Below, piece after piece: positions 7,353 to 16,600 of a stretch of 59,105 bases of DNA. Both the position numbers and the translations under genes were made by a program. The stretch's first letter is position 1; each line of letters opens with the position of its first letter. The DNA comes from Deltaproteobacteria bacterium (GTDB lineage Bacteria > Desulfobacterota > Desulfobulbia > Desulfobulbales > VMSU01): contig JAJRZN010000053.1 in assembly GCA_024275235.1 (NCBI GenBank), positions 1 to 59,105 of the forward strand, in the 5' to 3' direction. The notes under the pieces are model-generated. The model was given only the letters and a program-made list of their open reading frames with translations. It searched no databases and was not told the DNA's origin.

Positions 7353-7400
7353 TTGATTTGAATTATTGTTTGTATATATAAATATACGTTTATGTGTGAA
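7353..7400. promoter_or_regulatory. Overlapping divergent promoters, arsR operon and NDH-2
   Basis: Minus strand: TTCACA (7400-7395), 16-base spacer, TATATA (7378-7373), about 40 bases before the arsR ATG. Plus strand: TTGATT (7353-7358), 16-base spacer, TATATA (7375-7380), facing NDH-2. Both -10 boxes lie in the same dyad. These are pattern matches in AT-rich DNA only. Confidence 0.45.
7372..7387. promoter_or_regulatory. Candidate ArsR operator dyad
   Basis: GTATAT-ATAA-ATATAC is a perfect inverted repeat with a four-base centre, the size of ArsR-family operators. It lies 39 bases upstream of the arsR start and overlaps predicted -10 boxes of both divergent units. AT-rich sequence makes chance dyads more likely, hence moderate confidence. 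Confidence 0.5.
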
Positions 7401-7470
7401 TGTCAATAAAAAATTCAGGGCCTGAAAAAATGGGTGAGTTATTAACAACCTACCAGGAGAGGTCAATATT

Positions 7471-8748
7471 ATGAATAAAGATAAAGCGCAACATATCATT
7501 ATTATCGGGGCCGGATTCGGTGGACTTTATGCGGCGAAGCAGTTTTTAAAAGGTGGAAATAATTTTGAGATTACAATTATTGATGTCCGAAACTTCCATT
7601 TATTTCAACCCCTGCTTTATCAGGTTGCGACAGCCCAGCTTTCTCCCGAAGATATTGCTTATCCGATAAGAGCAATTTTTGAGCGCCATCCCAATATCAC
7701 TATCTTAAAAGAAAGGGTGAGTTTGGTTAATTTAAACAATAAATCTGTAACCGTTGACCATGGTGAACTCTCTTATGATAAACTGATTATTTCCGTTGGT
7801 GTTATACCTGATTATTTTGGTAACGACAGCTGGGAAGAAAACGCGCCGCCTTTAAAAAATTTGGAAGATGCTTTAAATATCAGAAAAAAAATATTAACAG
7901 CTTTTGAAAGGGCTGAGTCGGAAATACTGCATCCTGGTGATAAATATCCCCTGAACTTTGTAATAATCGGCGGTGGACCTACCGGTATTGAACTTTCCGG
8001 CGCCCTGGCCGAATTGAGTGTATACGCGTTAAAAAATGAGTTCAGAAAAATTAATCCTGAAAGATCTAAAATATACCTGCTTGAAGCAGGGAAAAATATT
8101 TTACCTGGATTTCCTGACAAGTTAATTAATTCAGCAAAAAAATCTCTTGAACAACTTGGAGTTATAGTAAAAACAAATTCTACGGTAACAAGTGTCAGAA
8201 CTAATGGTGTAGAAATAATATCAAACGGTTCATCTAAATTTATACAAAGTAAAGTTGTTATCTGGGCTGCCGGGGTTAAGGCGAATTTTAAAGACAGTGT
8301 TTTATCAACGGATAATAATGTGAAGTTTGATGAAAAGGGCAGGGTGTTGATTAATAAAGATTTAACAGTGGCAAACTTTAAGGATGTTTATGTAATTGGT
8401 GATTTTGGAAGTTTGATGGATGATAAAGGCAGGCCCTTACCGGCCACAGCTCCGGTTGCGATGCAGCAGGGTATTTTTGCCGCCCGGCATATCATGGGAA
8501 AATCACCAGCTCAGTTTAAATATTTTAATAAAGGCAGTCTGGCGGTTATTGGCAGGAATGCGGCGGTGGCTGATTTTGGTTCATTGCAGATAAGTGGATT
8601 TTTCGCCTGGGTTCTTTGGGCTTTTGTGCATATCGGTTATCTGATTGGACATCGGAATAAATTTATTATTATGGTTAAATGGGCCTGGAATTATTTTACC
8701 CGCAAACCAAGCGCGAGAATAATATTACGCGATTTTGCTGGTAGATGA
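7471..8748 (+). CDS. Type II NADH:quinone oxidoreductase (NDH-2)-like flavoprotein
   Basis: 425 residues. The FAD motif IIIGAGFGGLYAA (about 10-22) is followed by the NDH-2 hallmark FHLFQPLLYQVATAQLSPED; the second dinucleotide motif is IIGGGPTGIELSGALAEL. The C-terminal FAD contact is a GDFGSL segment, and the last 60 residues are hydrophobic/basic, as in membrane-bound NDH-2. Family reaction: NADH oxidation with quinone reduction and no proton pumping. Base composition is clearly more AT-rich than the genes on either side, which may indicate later acquisition. It is divergent from the ArsR/selenoprotein/SQR operon and may feed the same quinone pool. AGGAGAGG precedes the ATG. Confidence 0.85.
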   Translation: MNKDKAQHIIIIGAGFGGLYAAKQFLKGGNNFEITIIDVRNFHLFQPLLYQVATAQLSPEDIAYPIRAIFERHPNITILKERVSLVNLNNKSVTVDHGELSYDKLIISVGVIPDYFGNDSWEENAPPLKNLEDALNIRKKILTAFERAESEILHPGDKYPLNFVIIGGGPTGIELSGALAELSVYALKNEFRKINPERSKIYLLEAGKNILPGFPDKLINSAKKSLEQLGVIVKTNSTVTSVRTNGVEIISNGSSKFIQSKVVIWAAGVKANFKDSVLSTDNNVKFDEKGRVLINKDLTVANFKDVYVIGDFGSLMDDKGRPLPATAPVAMQQGIFAARHIMGKSPAQFKYFNKGSLAVIGRNAAVADFGSLQISGFFAWVLWAFVHIGYLIGHRNKFIIMVKWAWNYFTRKPSARIILRDFAGR

Positions 8749-8831
8749 CGATGTCAGGTTTGTCAGGTAAGGTGAAAGATGAAAGTCGCGGCAGGGACAA
8801 CAACCATGAGTTGGTAATTATAAGGGGTAAA

Positions 8832-9389
8832 ATGGCCGATAAACATCAAACTAAATCTCAGCGGAAAAATATTATATTAACTGGATACAGGGCTGTAGGT
8901 AAAACCTCGGTGGGTAAAATTCTGGCCCGGCGGCTCGGGATGGATTTTATTGATACCGACCAGGAGATAGTGCGTCGGGAAGGCCGGCAAATAAATGATA
9001 TAGTCGCCCGGGGTGGCTGGGATTATTTCCGGGCTCGGGAGGGGGAGCTGTTAGTGGAACTGGCTGCCGGGACGGGAATGGTAATTGCCACCGGCGGCGG
9101 AGCAGTTACCCATGAGTGCTGGCCCCGGTTGCTGGCCTCCGGGGTGGTGATCTGGCTCACCGCCGATGAGGAAACAATCTGCCGGCGGCTGACCGCTGAT
9201 GATAATACTGCCGCTCAGCGGCCTTCGTTGACCGGTAAAACTATCCTGGCAGAGGTTAGTGAAATCCTGGCGGTTCGCCAACCTCTTTATCGACAGGGTA
9301 GTCATATAATGGTGGATACCTCCAGGCTGGATATAACTTCCATTGTTGAAAAAATTATCAGGATTGTAAGCAACAGCCATGCCAGCTGA
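8832..9389 (+). CDS. aroK: Shikimate kinase
   Basis: About 185 residues from the ATG at 8832; the frame also opens at 8745, overlapping the NDH-2 stop in ATGA, but the extra 29 residues are not family-like. A Walker A motif GYRAVGKTS lies near residues 18-26, the shikimate-binding DTD segment just after it, then the RGGWDYFRAREGE region and GGGAV loop. It phosphorylates shikimate at the 3-hydroxyl with ATP in the cytosol. A GGGG ribosome site precedes 8832. Chorismate synthase lies 0.5 kb downstream, so two late shikimate-pathway genes are close together, separated by an opposite-strand gene. Confidence 0.88.
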   Translation: MADKHQTKSQRKNIILTGYRAVGKTSVGKILARRLGMDFIDTDQEIVRREGRQINDIVARGGWDYFRAREGELLVELAAGTGMVIATGGGAVTHECWPRLLASGVVIWLTADEETICRRLTADDNTAAQRPSLTGKTILAEVSEILAVRQPLYRQGSHIMVDTSRLDITSIVEKIIRIVSNSHAS

Positions 9390-9404
9390 CTTTCAGGTTG
9401 GGGT

Positions 9405-9719
9405 TTATTCCAGTAATTCCATGGGTCTGCCACAGCAAAGGGGAATGGTATCACCCTTCTTCAGGTTGATATATTTATTACAGGTAGAGCAGTAATAGGT
9501 GCCGTCGGCCGGGGCGGTTTTATCGGATGATTTAGTCATTCCGCCGGCCTCTCCCTCTATGAAAAAACTGGCGGTATTTTTTTTCTCCGGGATATATTCG
9601 CCGATGGGGGTAATTTTTTTATTAGTCCCCATACAGTCCACTAACAACCGCCACATTTCAACCAGCGATTTTGTCTCTTCCTCATTTTCCGGATGAAACT
9701 CGATAATATTTTTATCCAC
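9405..9719 (-). CDS. Small zinc-ribbon protein
   Basis: 104 residues. The C-terminus carries CSTCNKYINLKKGDTIPLCC, a CxxC plus CC zinc- or iron-binding knuckle like those in rubredoxin-type ribbons, ending GRPMELLE. The N-terminal half is acidic and helical. Nothing identifies a partner. It is convergent with aroK (15-base gap) and divergent from aroC. The family is not recognised beyond the ribbon. Confidence 0.7.
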   Translation of the reverse strand: MDKNIIEFHPENEEETKSLVEMWRLLVDCMGTNKKITPIGEYIPEKKNTASFFIEGEAGGMTKSSDKTAPADGTYYCSTCNKYINLKKGDTIPLCCGRPMELLE

Positions 9720-9897
9720 ATTTATTTTAATGATTAATCTCCCTTTAAATAGTTAGTAATTGTTATCAATAATATAGTTTTATTAGGCAGGATGTCAACA
9801 ATAATAGAACATTACTTGACTTTTTTTCCATAGAACGTACCATCTTGAAGACAGGATTATGAATTCAGACGACTCCTTAAAATAAACGGGTAATATA

Positions 9898-10950
9898 ATG
9901 GCAGGTAATACTTTTGGTGAAATTTTTCGGGTTACAACCTGGGGTGAATCGCATGGCACGGCAGTTGGAGCGACCATTGATGGCTGTCCGCCTGGGCTTG
10001 AGTTAAACGAAGATATTATTCAGGCTGATCTTGACCGGCGGCGGCCGGGAACCGGTGGCGCCGCCAGCCCGAGGAAAGAGCCTGACAAGGTACAGATTCT
10101 CTCCGGCATCTTCGAGGGCAGGACTACCGGAACCCCAATCTCGTTAATTATATTTAATAAAGACGCTCACAGTAAGTCTTACGACAACCTGCGGGATATT
10201 TTTCGGCCCGGTCATGGCGATATTACCTATTTAGAAAAATACGGTATTCGGGATTACCGGGGCGGCGGCCGGGCCTCGGCCCGGGAGACGGCGGCCAGGG
10301 TGGCAGCCGGTGCTGTGGCTCGTTTACTGCTGAGCGGCCATGGGATTAAGGTAACGGCCTTTACCATAGCCCTGGGCGGCATTACCACCAACCAGCGTGA
10401 TATGGCGGCAGCGGCTAAAAATCGGCTTTTCTGTCCCGACGAAGAGGCCGCATTGCGTATGGAGGAGAAAATCAAAGGGGTCAGGGCCCAGGGCGATACC
10501 CTGGGGGGGGTAGTTGAGGTGCGGGCCACCGGCTGCCCCGCTGGTCTTGGTGAGCCGGTTTTTGACAAGCTGGATGGAGCCCTGGCCCGGGCCCTGATGT
10601 CCATTGGGGCGGTGAAGGGGGTGGAGATTGGTGACGGTTTTGCCGCTGCCGCCAGTACTGGTTCTCAAAATAACGATTCCCTGACCCCGGATGGTTTTGC
10701 CTCTAATCACAGCGGCGGTATTCTGGCTGGGATCTCCAATGGTGATGAGATAATCGTCCGGGCGGCAGTAAAGCCCATTCCCTCCATCGGCCGGGAGCAG
10801 CAGACCATTAACCTGAAACATGAAATTGTTAACATAAAGATTGGCGGCCGCCACGACATATCGGCTATCCCCCGTATTATCCCGGTCTGCGAGGCCATGG
10901 TCTGTCTTACTCTCGCTGATTTTTTCTTACGGCAGCAGGCTGTAAAATAG
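9898..10950 (+). CDS. aroC: Chorismate synthase
   Basis: 350 residues, standard length. Signatures are all present: the N-terminal FRVTTWGESHG, the Arg-rich RPGTGGAASPRKEPD loop, the FRPGHGDITYLEKYGIRDYRGGGRASARETA block, and the SIPSIGRE-like PIPSIGREQ near the C-terminus. It converts EPSP to chorismate using reduced FMN. The next gene, glgA, begins one base after its stop, so the two are probably co-transcribed. Confidence 0.95.
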   Translation: MAGNTFGEIFRVTTWGESHGTAVGATIDGCPPGLELNEDIIQADLDRRRPGTGGAASPRKEPDKVQILSGIFEGRTTGTPISLIIFNKDAHSKSYDNLRDIFRPGHGDITYLEKYGIRDYRGGGRASARETAARVAAGAVARLLLSGHGIKVTAFTIALGGITTNQRDMAAAAKNRLFCPDEEAALRMEEKIKGVRAQGDTLGGVVEVRATGCPAGLGEPVFDKLDGALARALMSIGAVKGVEIGDGFAAAASTGSQNNDSLTPDGFASNHSGGILAGISNGDEIIVRAAVKPIPSIGREQQTINLKHEIVNIKIGGRHDISAIPRIIPVCEAMVCLTLADFFLRQQAVK

Positions 10951-10951
10951 G

Positions 10952-12550
10952 ATGACAGCAATTAAATCTATCTGGATGGTCAGTCGGGAATATGGTAACC
11001 TGGCTGGAGCCGGAGGCATCAAGGATGTAGTATGCCAACTCTCTGCCGCCCTGGTCCGGCAAGGCCGGAAAGTAAGCGTTATCCTGCCCTGCTACGGTTT
11101 TATGAAACCGGAGAAATCAGGTTTCAAGCCTCTGCTCTCTCTATGGCTTGATCTCTCATATTCGCAGGAGGAGAGGCGTGAAGAGGCTTTGATCTGGCAG
11201 GGACGGCAAGACGGGGTTACAGTCTATCTTGTTGACAGCCCCAGGTTTCGGGAAAAACTGGGTATCTACAGCTATACCGCCGCTGAGGCCCGTGCCACCC
11301 CTTATCATAAGGAGGGTGACGGCCACTATGACTATTTCGCCATGAATGTTCTGCTTGAGAAGGCGGCTCTGGGCTTGATAACCCGCCTGCATACACATCC
11401 GGATATAATTCATTGTCACGATGGTCATACCGCTCTGTTGCCGGTGATGGCCAGAGAGTTAGAGGGCTACCGCCATTATTTTCACCAGACCGGCTTTTTG
11501 CTCACCATCCATAACGCCGGTCTGGGCTATCATCAGGAGGTGGCCGACCTGCCCTTTGCCCAGGCGATAACCGGGCTGACTTCCCAGGTGATTAAGCGTG
11601 GTATTCTGCATGGCAGTTTTGATCCCCTGTTGAGCGCCGCTGATTACAGCTTCGTTAATACGGTCAGCGAAAACTATGCCCGTGAACTGCGTGAGACCGA
11701 TACCGACAGGCTCACCGGCTGGCTGGGCCACGAATTGCTTAACCGGGGAATAAAGCTTATGGGGATTACCAATGGTATAGAGCCGGAATCTTATAATCCC
11801 CAAACCAGGTCTTCGTCTATCGCTGCCGCTTTTACTCCCGGCAGTCATGCCGCCGGGCTGATTCCCGGTAAGAGAAAATGTAAAGAGGAGCTGATAAGGG
11901 CTGTGGTTCAGCGTTCTATCCCTGATATACGGCAAAGTGGAACATTAACGCTTAATTACGACCAGCCGCTCTTTACCTTTGTCGGCCGTTTTTCTGCCCA
12001 GAAGGGGATAGATAAATTATTAGAAGCTCTGAAAAAACTGTTGCCTATTGACCCTGATTTTCAGATACTTATCTTAGGCAGCGGACAACAGGTGGTGGAG
12101 GAGGCTTTGCAGGCTCTGGCTGTGGCCAACAGGGGGCGGGTGTGTGTACTTATGGGGTATGATCCCTTAACCGCCCGGCGTATTTTCGCGGCGGGTGACT
12201 TTTTTCTCATTCCCTCGCAATATGAGCCTTGCGGGTTAACTGATTATCAGGCCCAGCTTTTTGCTAATCTGCCCATTGTTCACGCGGTGGGCGGTTTAGT
12301 TAAGGTTGTTGACGGCGAGACCGGCTTTTCCTATCCCGGTTCCAGGGCTGCTACCCTGGGGGATGCCATGCGGCGGGCCATTGTTCTTTATCGTCATGAA
12401 CCCGAGGTCATCGCTCAGATGCAGAGGCGGGCTCTTGAGGTTATTAAAGAGCGTTATACCTGGGACAGGGTTGTGGAACGTTATATGACCCTCTATAAAC
12501 AATTACGGCAAAAAAAGGAGATTAATCATGACCATCAGAATCGGCATTAA
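10952..12550 (+). CDS. glgA: Glycogen/starch synthase-like GT5 glycosyltransferase
   Basis: 532 residues with the GT5 two-domain layout: an N-terminal starch-synthase catalytic domain (GGIKDVV near residue 22, the HCHDGHTALLP segment, TIHNAG) and a C-terminal GT-B domain with FVGRFSAQKGIDKLLEAL and SQYEPCGLTDYQAQ, whose Glu is catalytic. The usual KxGG motif that holds the ADP-glucose phosphate reads GAGG here, so the Lys is missing; related divergent forms occur in anaerobes, and donor or acceptor may differ from true GlgA. It begins one base after aroC and its last 23 bases overlap the GAPDH start. Confidence 0.8.
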   Translation: MTAIKSIWMVSREYGNLAGAGGIKDVVCQLSAALVRQGRKVSVILPCYGFMKPEKSGFKPLLSLWLDLSYSQEERREEALIWQGRQDGVTVYLVDSPRFREKLGIYSYTAAEARATPYHKEGDGHYDYFAMNVLLEKAALGLITRLHTHPDIIHCHDGHTALLPVMARELEGYRHYFHQTGFLLTIHNAGLGYHQEVADLPFAQAITGLTSQVIKRGILHGSFDPLLSAADYSFVNTVSENYARELRETDTDRLTGWLGHELLNRGIKLMGITNGIEPESYNPQTRSSSIAAAFTPGSHAAGLIPGKRKCKEELIRAVVQRSIPDIRQSGTLTLNYDQPLFTFVGRFSAQKGIDKLLEALKKLLPIDPDFQILILGSGQQVVEEALQALAVANRGRVCVLMGYDPLTARRIFAAGDFFLIPSQYEPCGLTDYQAQLFANLPIVHAVGGLVKVVDGETGFSYPGSRAATLGDAMRRAIVLYRHEPEVIAQMQRRALEVIKERYTWDRVVERYMTLYKQLRQKKEINHDHQNRH

Positions 12551-13532
12551 CGGCTTTGGACGGATTGGCAGGAATGTTTTTCGGGCTCTTGATAAGGATC
12601 CCGCTTTTAAGGATATTGAGGTGGTGGCCCTTAACGACCTGACCAATAATGAAACCTCGGCCCATCTCCTGAAGTATGATTCCATTATGGGGGTCTATGA
12701 GCGGCAGGTGGCGGCAACTGAAAAGGGTATTACCGTCGACGGCCGTCAGATTGATATATTCAATCACCGTAATCCGGCGGATATTCCCTGGGGGGATATT
12801 GGGGTGGATTATGTGGTGGAGTCCACTGGTTTTTTCACCAACGATGAAACTGCCGGGGCTCATCTCGAGGCTGGAGCCAAGAAGGTGGTTATCTCCGCCC
12901 CGGCCAAAGGTAAGGTCAAGACCATTGTTATGGGGGTCAACGAGGATGAATATGACCCACTGGAGCATAATATTGTTTCCAACGCCTCCTGCACCACGAA
13001 TTGTCTGGCCCCGGTGGCCAGTGTTATTCTGGAAAAATTTGGTATTAAGAAGGGCCTGATGACGACCATTCACGCCTATACCAATGATCAGCGTATTCTC
13101 GATTTTCCTCATAGTGATCTGCGCCGGGCCAGGGCTGCCGCCCTGTCTATGATTCCCACCAAGACCGGGGCGGCGGCGGCTGTTTCCCTGGTGCTGCCGG
13201 AGTTAAAGGGTAAATTTGATGGTCTGGCGGTGCGGGTACCTACCCCCAACGTCTCTCTCGTGGATGTGGTGGTTGAGGTGGAGCGTGAGGTAACGGTTCC
13301 TGAGGTCAACGAGGCCTTAAAGGCGGCTTCGAACCGCTTTCTCGGTTACTCGGAGGAGCCGCTGGTCTCCATAGATTATCAAGGTAATCCTCATTCATCC
13401 ACCGTGGACGCTTTATCAACCAAGGCGATTGGTAAAATGGTGAAAATTCTCGCCTGGTATGATAATGAGTGGGGTTATTCCAACCGCCTGATTGATCTGG
13501 TTCTGCTCATGGAGGCCAATAAGCCGGTTTGA
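12528..13532 (+). CDS. gap: Glyceraldehyde-3-phosphate dehydrogenase, type I
   Basis: 334 residues. The NAD-binding motif is INGFGRIGR at the N-terminus; the catalytic Cys155 lies in SNASCTTNCLAP and His182 in TTIHAYTNDQ; WYDNEWGYSNR is at the C-terminus. An Asp at residue 37 after strand 2 fits NAD preference. It catalyses the reversible oxidation of glyceraldehyde-3-phosphate to 1,3-bisphosphoglycerate in the cytosol. AAGGAG precedes the ATG, which lies inside the end of glgA, linking glycogen and glycolytic genes. Confidence 0.97.
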   Translation: MTIRIGINGFGRIGRNVFRALDKDPAFKDIEVVALNDLTNNETSAHLLKYDSIMGVYERQVAATEKGITVDGRQIDIFNHRNPADIPWGDIGVDYVVESTGFFTNDETAGAHLEAGAKKVVISAPAKGKVKTIVMGVNEDEYDPLEHNIVSNASCTTNCLAPVASVILEKFGIKKGLMTTIHAYTNDQRILDFPHSDLRRARAAALSMIPTKTGAAAAVSLVLPELKGKFDGLAVRVPTPNVSLVDVVVEVEREVTVPEVNEALKAASNRFLGYSEEPLVSIDYQGNPHSSTVDALSTKAIGKMVKILAWYDNEWGYSNRLIDLVLLMEANKPV

Positions 13533-13549
13533 TTGTAAGCGCTCCATGA

Positions 13550-13589
13550 ACGCCCTGCTGCACGTACTTAATTACGCACAGCAGGGCGT
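13550..13589. repeat. Inverted repeat downstream of gap
   Basis: ACGCCCTGCTG (13550-13560) pairs perfectly with 13579-13589 over an 18-base loop. Two AGCGCT palindromes flank it (13538 and 13618). There is no T-run, so it is not a classic terminator; a REP-like palindrome or 3' stabiliser is more likely. A TCGTAGTCGTA string near 13607 recurs near 44669. Confidence 0.6.
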
Positions 13590-13663
13590 CCCTGAAACGA
13601 TATGCGATCGTAGTCGTAGCGCTAAGACAAGTGCCTTTTTCCCGGCCGTAATAAAGAAAAATA

Positions 13664-16600
13664 ATGTCCAGTTCAAAACCCATAAAATCAGATGCCTTAA
13701 AGGCCAATCTCCAGGAAACCGCTGTCGATAAGGTGCTTATTGATCCATCCTATAATGTCCTGATGGATATTGTCCGGGACTATCGGGGGATATCGAGGAG
13801 CCTTTATGAACTGCTGGTGGAGATCAATCACCCCTTTCGTAACTGGAGCCTGATTCTTCCCCGTTTACGGGCCTATATCCTGAAACATAACCGTCATTAC
13901 ATGGTTCATCCTCAGGGCCCGGTGGCTATGCGCCGCTTTGTGGATATCTTCCTTGAGGCGGTGAGCGGAGCCCTGGTTCTGGTTGGAGCTAAAGGTCTGG
14001 GGCCGGTGTCGGCCGGCTATGGTCAATCTTCACCAAAGAATGCCGCGGCTATTGTCAGCTTGACCATGGAATCAATGCTGGCCTATCTGGAAAAATTGAT
14101 CCGGGATCTTAAACCAGCCGCTCTCCCGGATTATCAGGATTCTTTTGATCATTGTTTTACCAAATTATATAAACTGAATGATGATATTCTTACCCATCTC
14201 GTGCAGGGCTATCATCCCATTAAAAATATTGCCGCCGCTTTTCTTAAGGCCGCGGCCGCCTGTCCGGATTTTAATCTCAACACCTTTACCAGGCTTTATA
14301 AACGTCTGGAAATAATAGATTATAATTACTGGCTGAGAGAGGAAGATCCCCTGCCCTGGTTCATAGAGGCCTGCGGCCATGAGCAGGATGACTGGAAGGT
14401 GGATGAACTTTTTGCCCCTGTTTCCCACCAAAGTATTGCCGCCCATCTTGACGCCCTGACCGGGAACGAGGAGGCGGACAGCCGAAAGGAACTGGCTCGT
14501 CTCCTCAAGCTGCCCGGTCATATAGACATTGTCCGTTTCTATAAGGATATTCCCCGCCAGTTACTGACGGTGCCCTTTCCCAATGCCTCTTATCCCGGCA
14601 GTCATGATTTGTCGGCTCAGGCAGGCGGCAGTTCCTCGGTGGAGACGGATAAGGATCGTTTCGCCGAGAACCGCAAGCTTCTCTTTCTCTTCCGGATTAT
14701 GGATATCCCCGGTCTCTTTTTGATTCACGAGGAAACCCTGCGGGAGATTAACCGCAGTCTGGTGCATCTTATTCAGCAGCAGTCCTTTGAGGAGATTGAA
14801 CAATTCCTTCTTACCACCTTTCAACTCCTAAAGGCCAATGTCAAAAAATTCCCTCATACCTCACTGCAGTGTATTCAGATTCTGGGGACAGAGGTCTTTA
14901 AACGGGAAAGCGGCCGGCTGGTGGAGAGTTTTCTCTGGGAGGTGGTGCGTTTTGGCTTTCAATATGCCAATGTTACCGGGGTGGATGAGGACTGGCAGCC
15001 CATCTCCAATCCGGCCCATCTGATTAATATCCGGGTTTGGCTCAGTCTTATCATGCAGGAGCCCAAATGGTGTTCCACCCTGTTTTCCGCTCTGATTATC
15101 AATCTGCATCTCTCCGGCACCTGCATTAAGGATACCGATCTTTTTCAACGGGATATTACCAAGCTCCTTAATCATCCCATTGAGCCCCTCTATAACCTGG
15201 CCAAACAATTTGCCAAGTTGCTGCCGGTTTTCTTTAATGATATCGGGGCTGAGGGTGAATTGCGGGAGGTGTCAACCGAGTTGGACGAGATTCATCATCG
15301 CCATGATCTGCTTATTCATTTTCTCCGCAAACAGAGTCATGTGGAATCCAGCAATCTCATCGTCGCCTTTATTGAGGCCATTTTTTCCTTCTGGCGCACC
15401 AGGGACAAGGAGCTGCTGGCTGATTTTCTGCCCCCGGAGGTCTTGCAGCAGGTCGATACTCACGGCCCCTTTATTGATGATCTCCATATTTTGCTGAAGA
15501 GGGTCTTTGAACTGCCGGCTATTCAGGGGGTACAGGATCTCCTGAACTGGCCCCAGTCGGAACGGCAGAGCTTTTTAAATCAGCAGGCCGATCTGAATCA
15601 GGTGGAGCTGCGCCGTTTCACCCTGCTGGTGGAGATGTATTACCTGCTGTACGAAAAATATAACCTGGGTCTTCAGGATATGCGGCAGCAGTTGGAGCTG
15701 GCGGTCAATGCCGGTTTTCCTGAACTCAGCGAATTGATTGAGGCCCTGGAGGCCGGCGGCACCTTTGAGTGCCTTGAGGCCCTGCTTGATCATCTTGAAA
15801 ATCTCCAGAAGATTATTTTAAGCAAGGAAGTTTTTGAGGCCAAAGAGGATATTTATTATAAACGGCATATTGCCGTTGATATTCCTTCGGTATACGGCCG
15901 TTACCGGGAACGTAAATTTGACGCCCTGGGCCTTACCTTCCGCCTGGAGAATATGGCCAATATCTATCTTGAGAAGATTCCCCAGACCGTGAACCTCTCT
16001 TTCATCACCGAGGCTACCTTTATCAGGATTATCAACTGCTTGAAGCTCTATATCAGGGCTCTGAAGATAGATGGTATTACCAGTCGTTATCTGGAGTCCT
16101 ATCTGGCCCTGCTTGGCAACTCCCTGGAGCAGAAGCGCTTCTCTTATACCCAGTATCTTGATATCTTCCGGGGTCTGTCCGAAGGGGTTAAAGATATTAT
16201 TTATGCCTTTTATACCAACGTCCACCAGAATAATCTCTCCATCATTATTCCCCAGATTGGAGCTGATAATCTTATGCCCCGCTACCGCAGTCTCTGGCAT
16301 GAAGACGACAAGACCGGCAGTATCCACCGCTTAAGTGAATCTTTTTTACGGGATATTATCTCTGGTACCTTCGGTCTGCAGCACCTGGATAATTTTATTA
16401 CCCGCATCTACCAGACCCTGGAAATCCAGAAGGAGCTGCTGGATGAAAAAAAGCTCGACCTGCTGATGACCTATAATCCGGAAAACGTTATCACTTTTCT
16501 CCATCAACGTAACCCCCATACCGATAATATCCTCATGTTAGGTAATAAGGGGTATAATCTGAAGCTGCTGGCCGCTGATGCCCAACAGGTGCCGCCCGGT

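Noticed and set aside
7412-7424. A short TTCAGGGCCTGAA hairpin as a terminator before NDH-2
   Set aside because: The stem is only five pairs with a tiny loop; it is weaker than the clear terminators elsewhere in the window.
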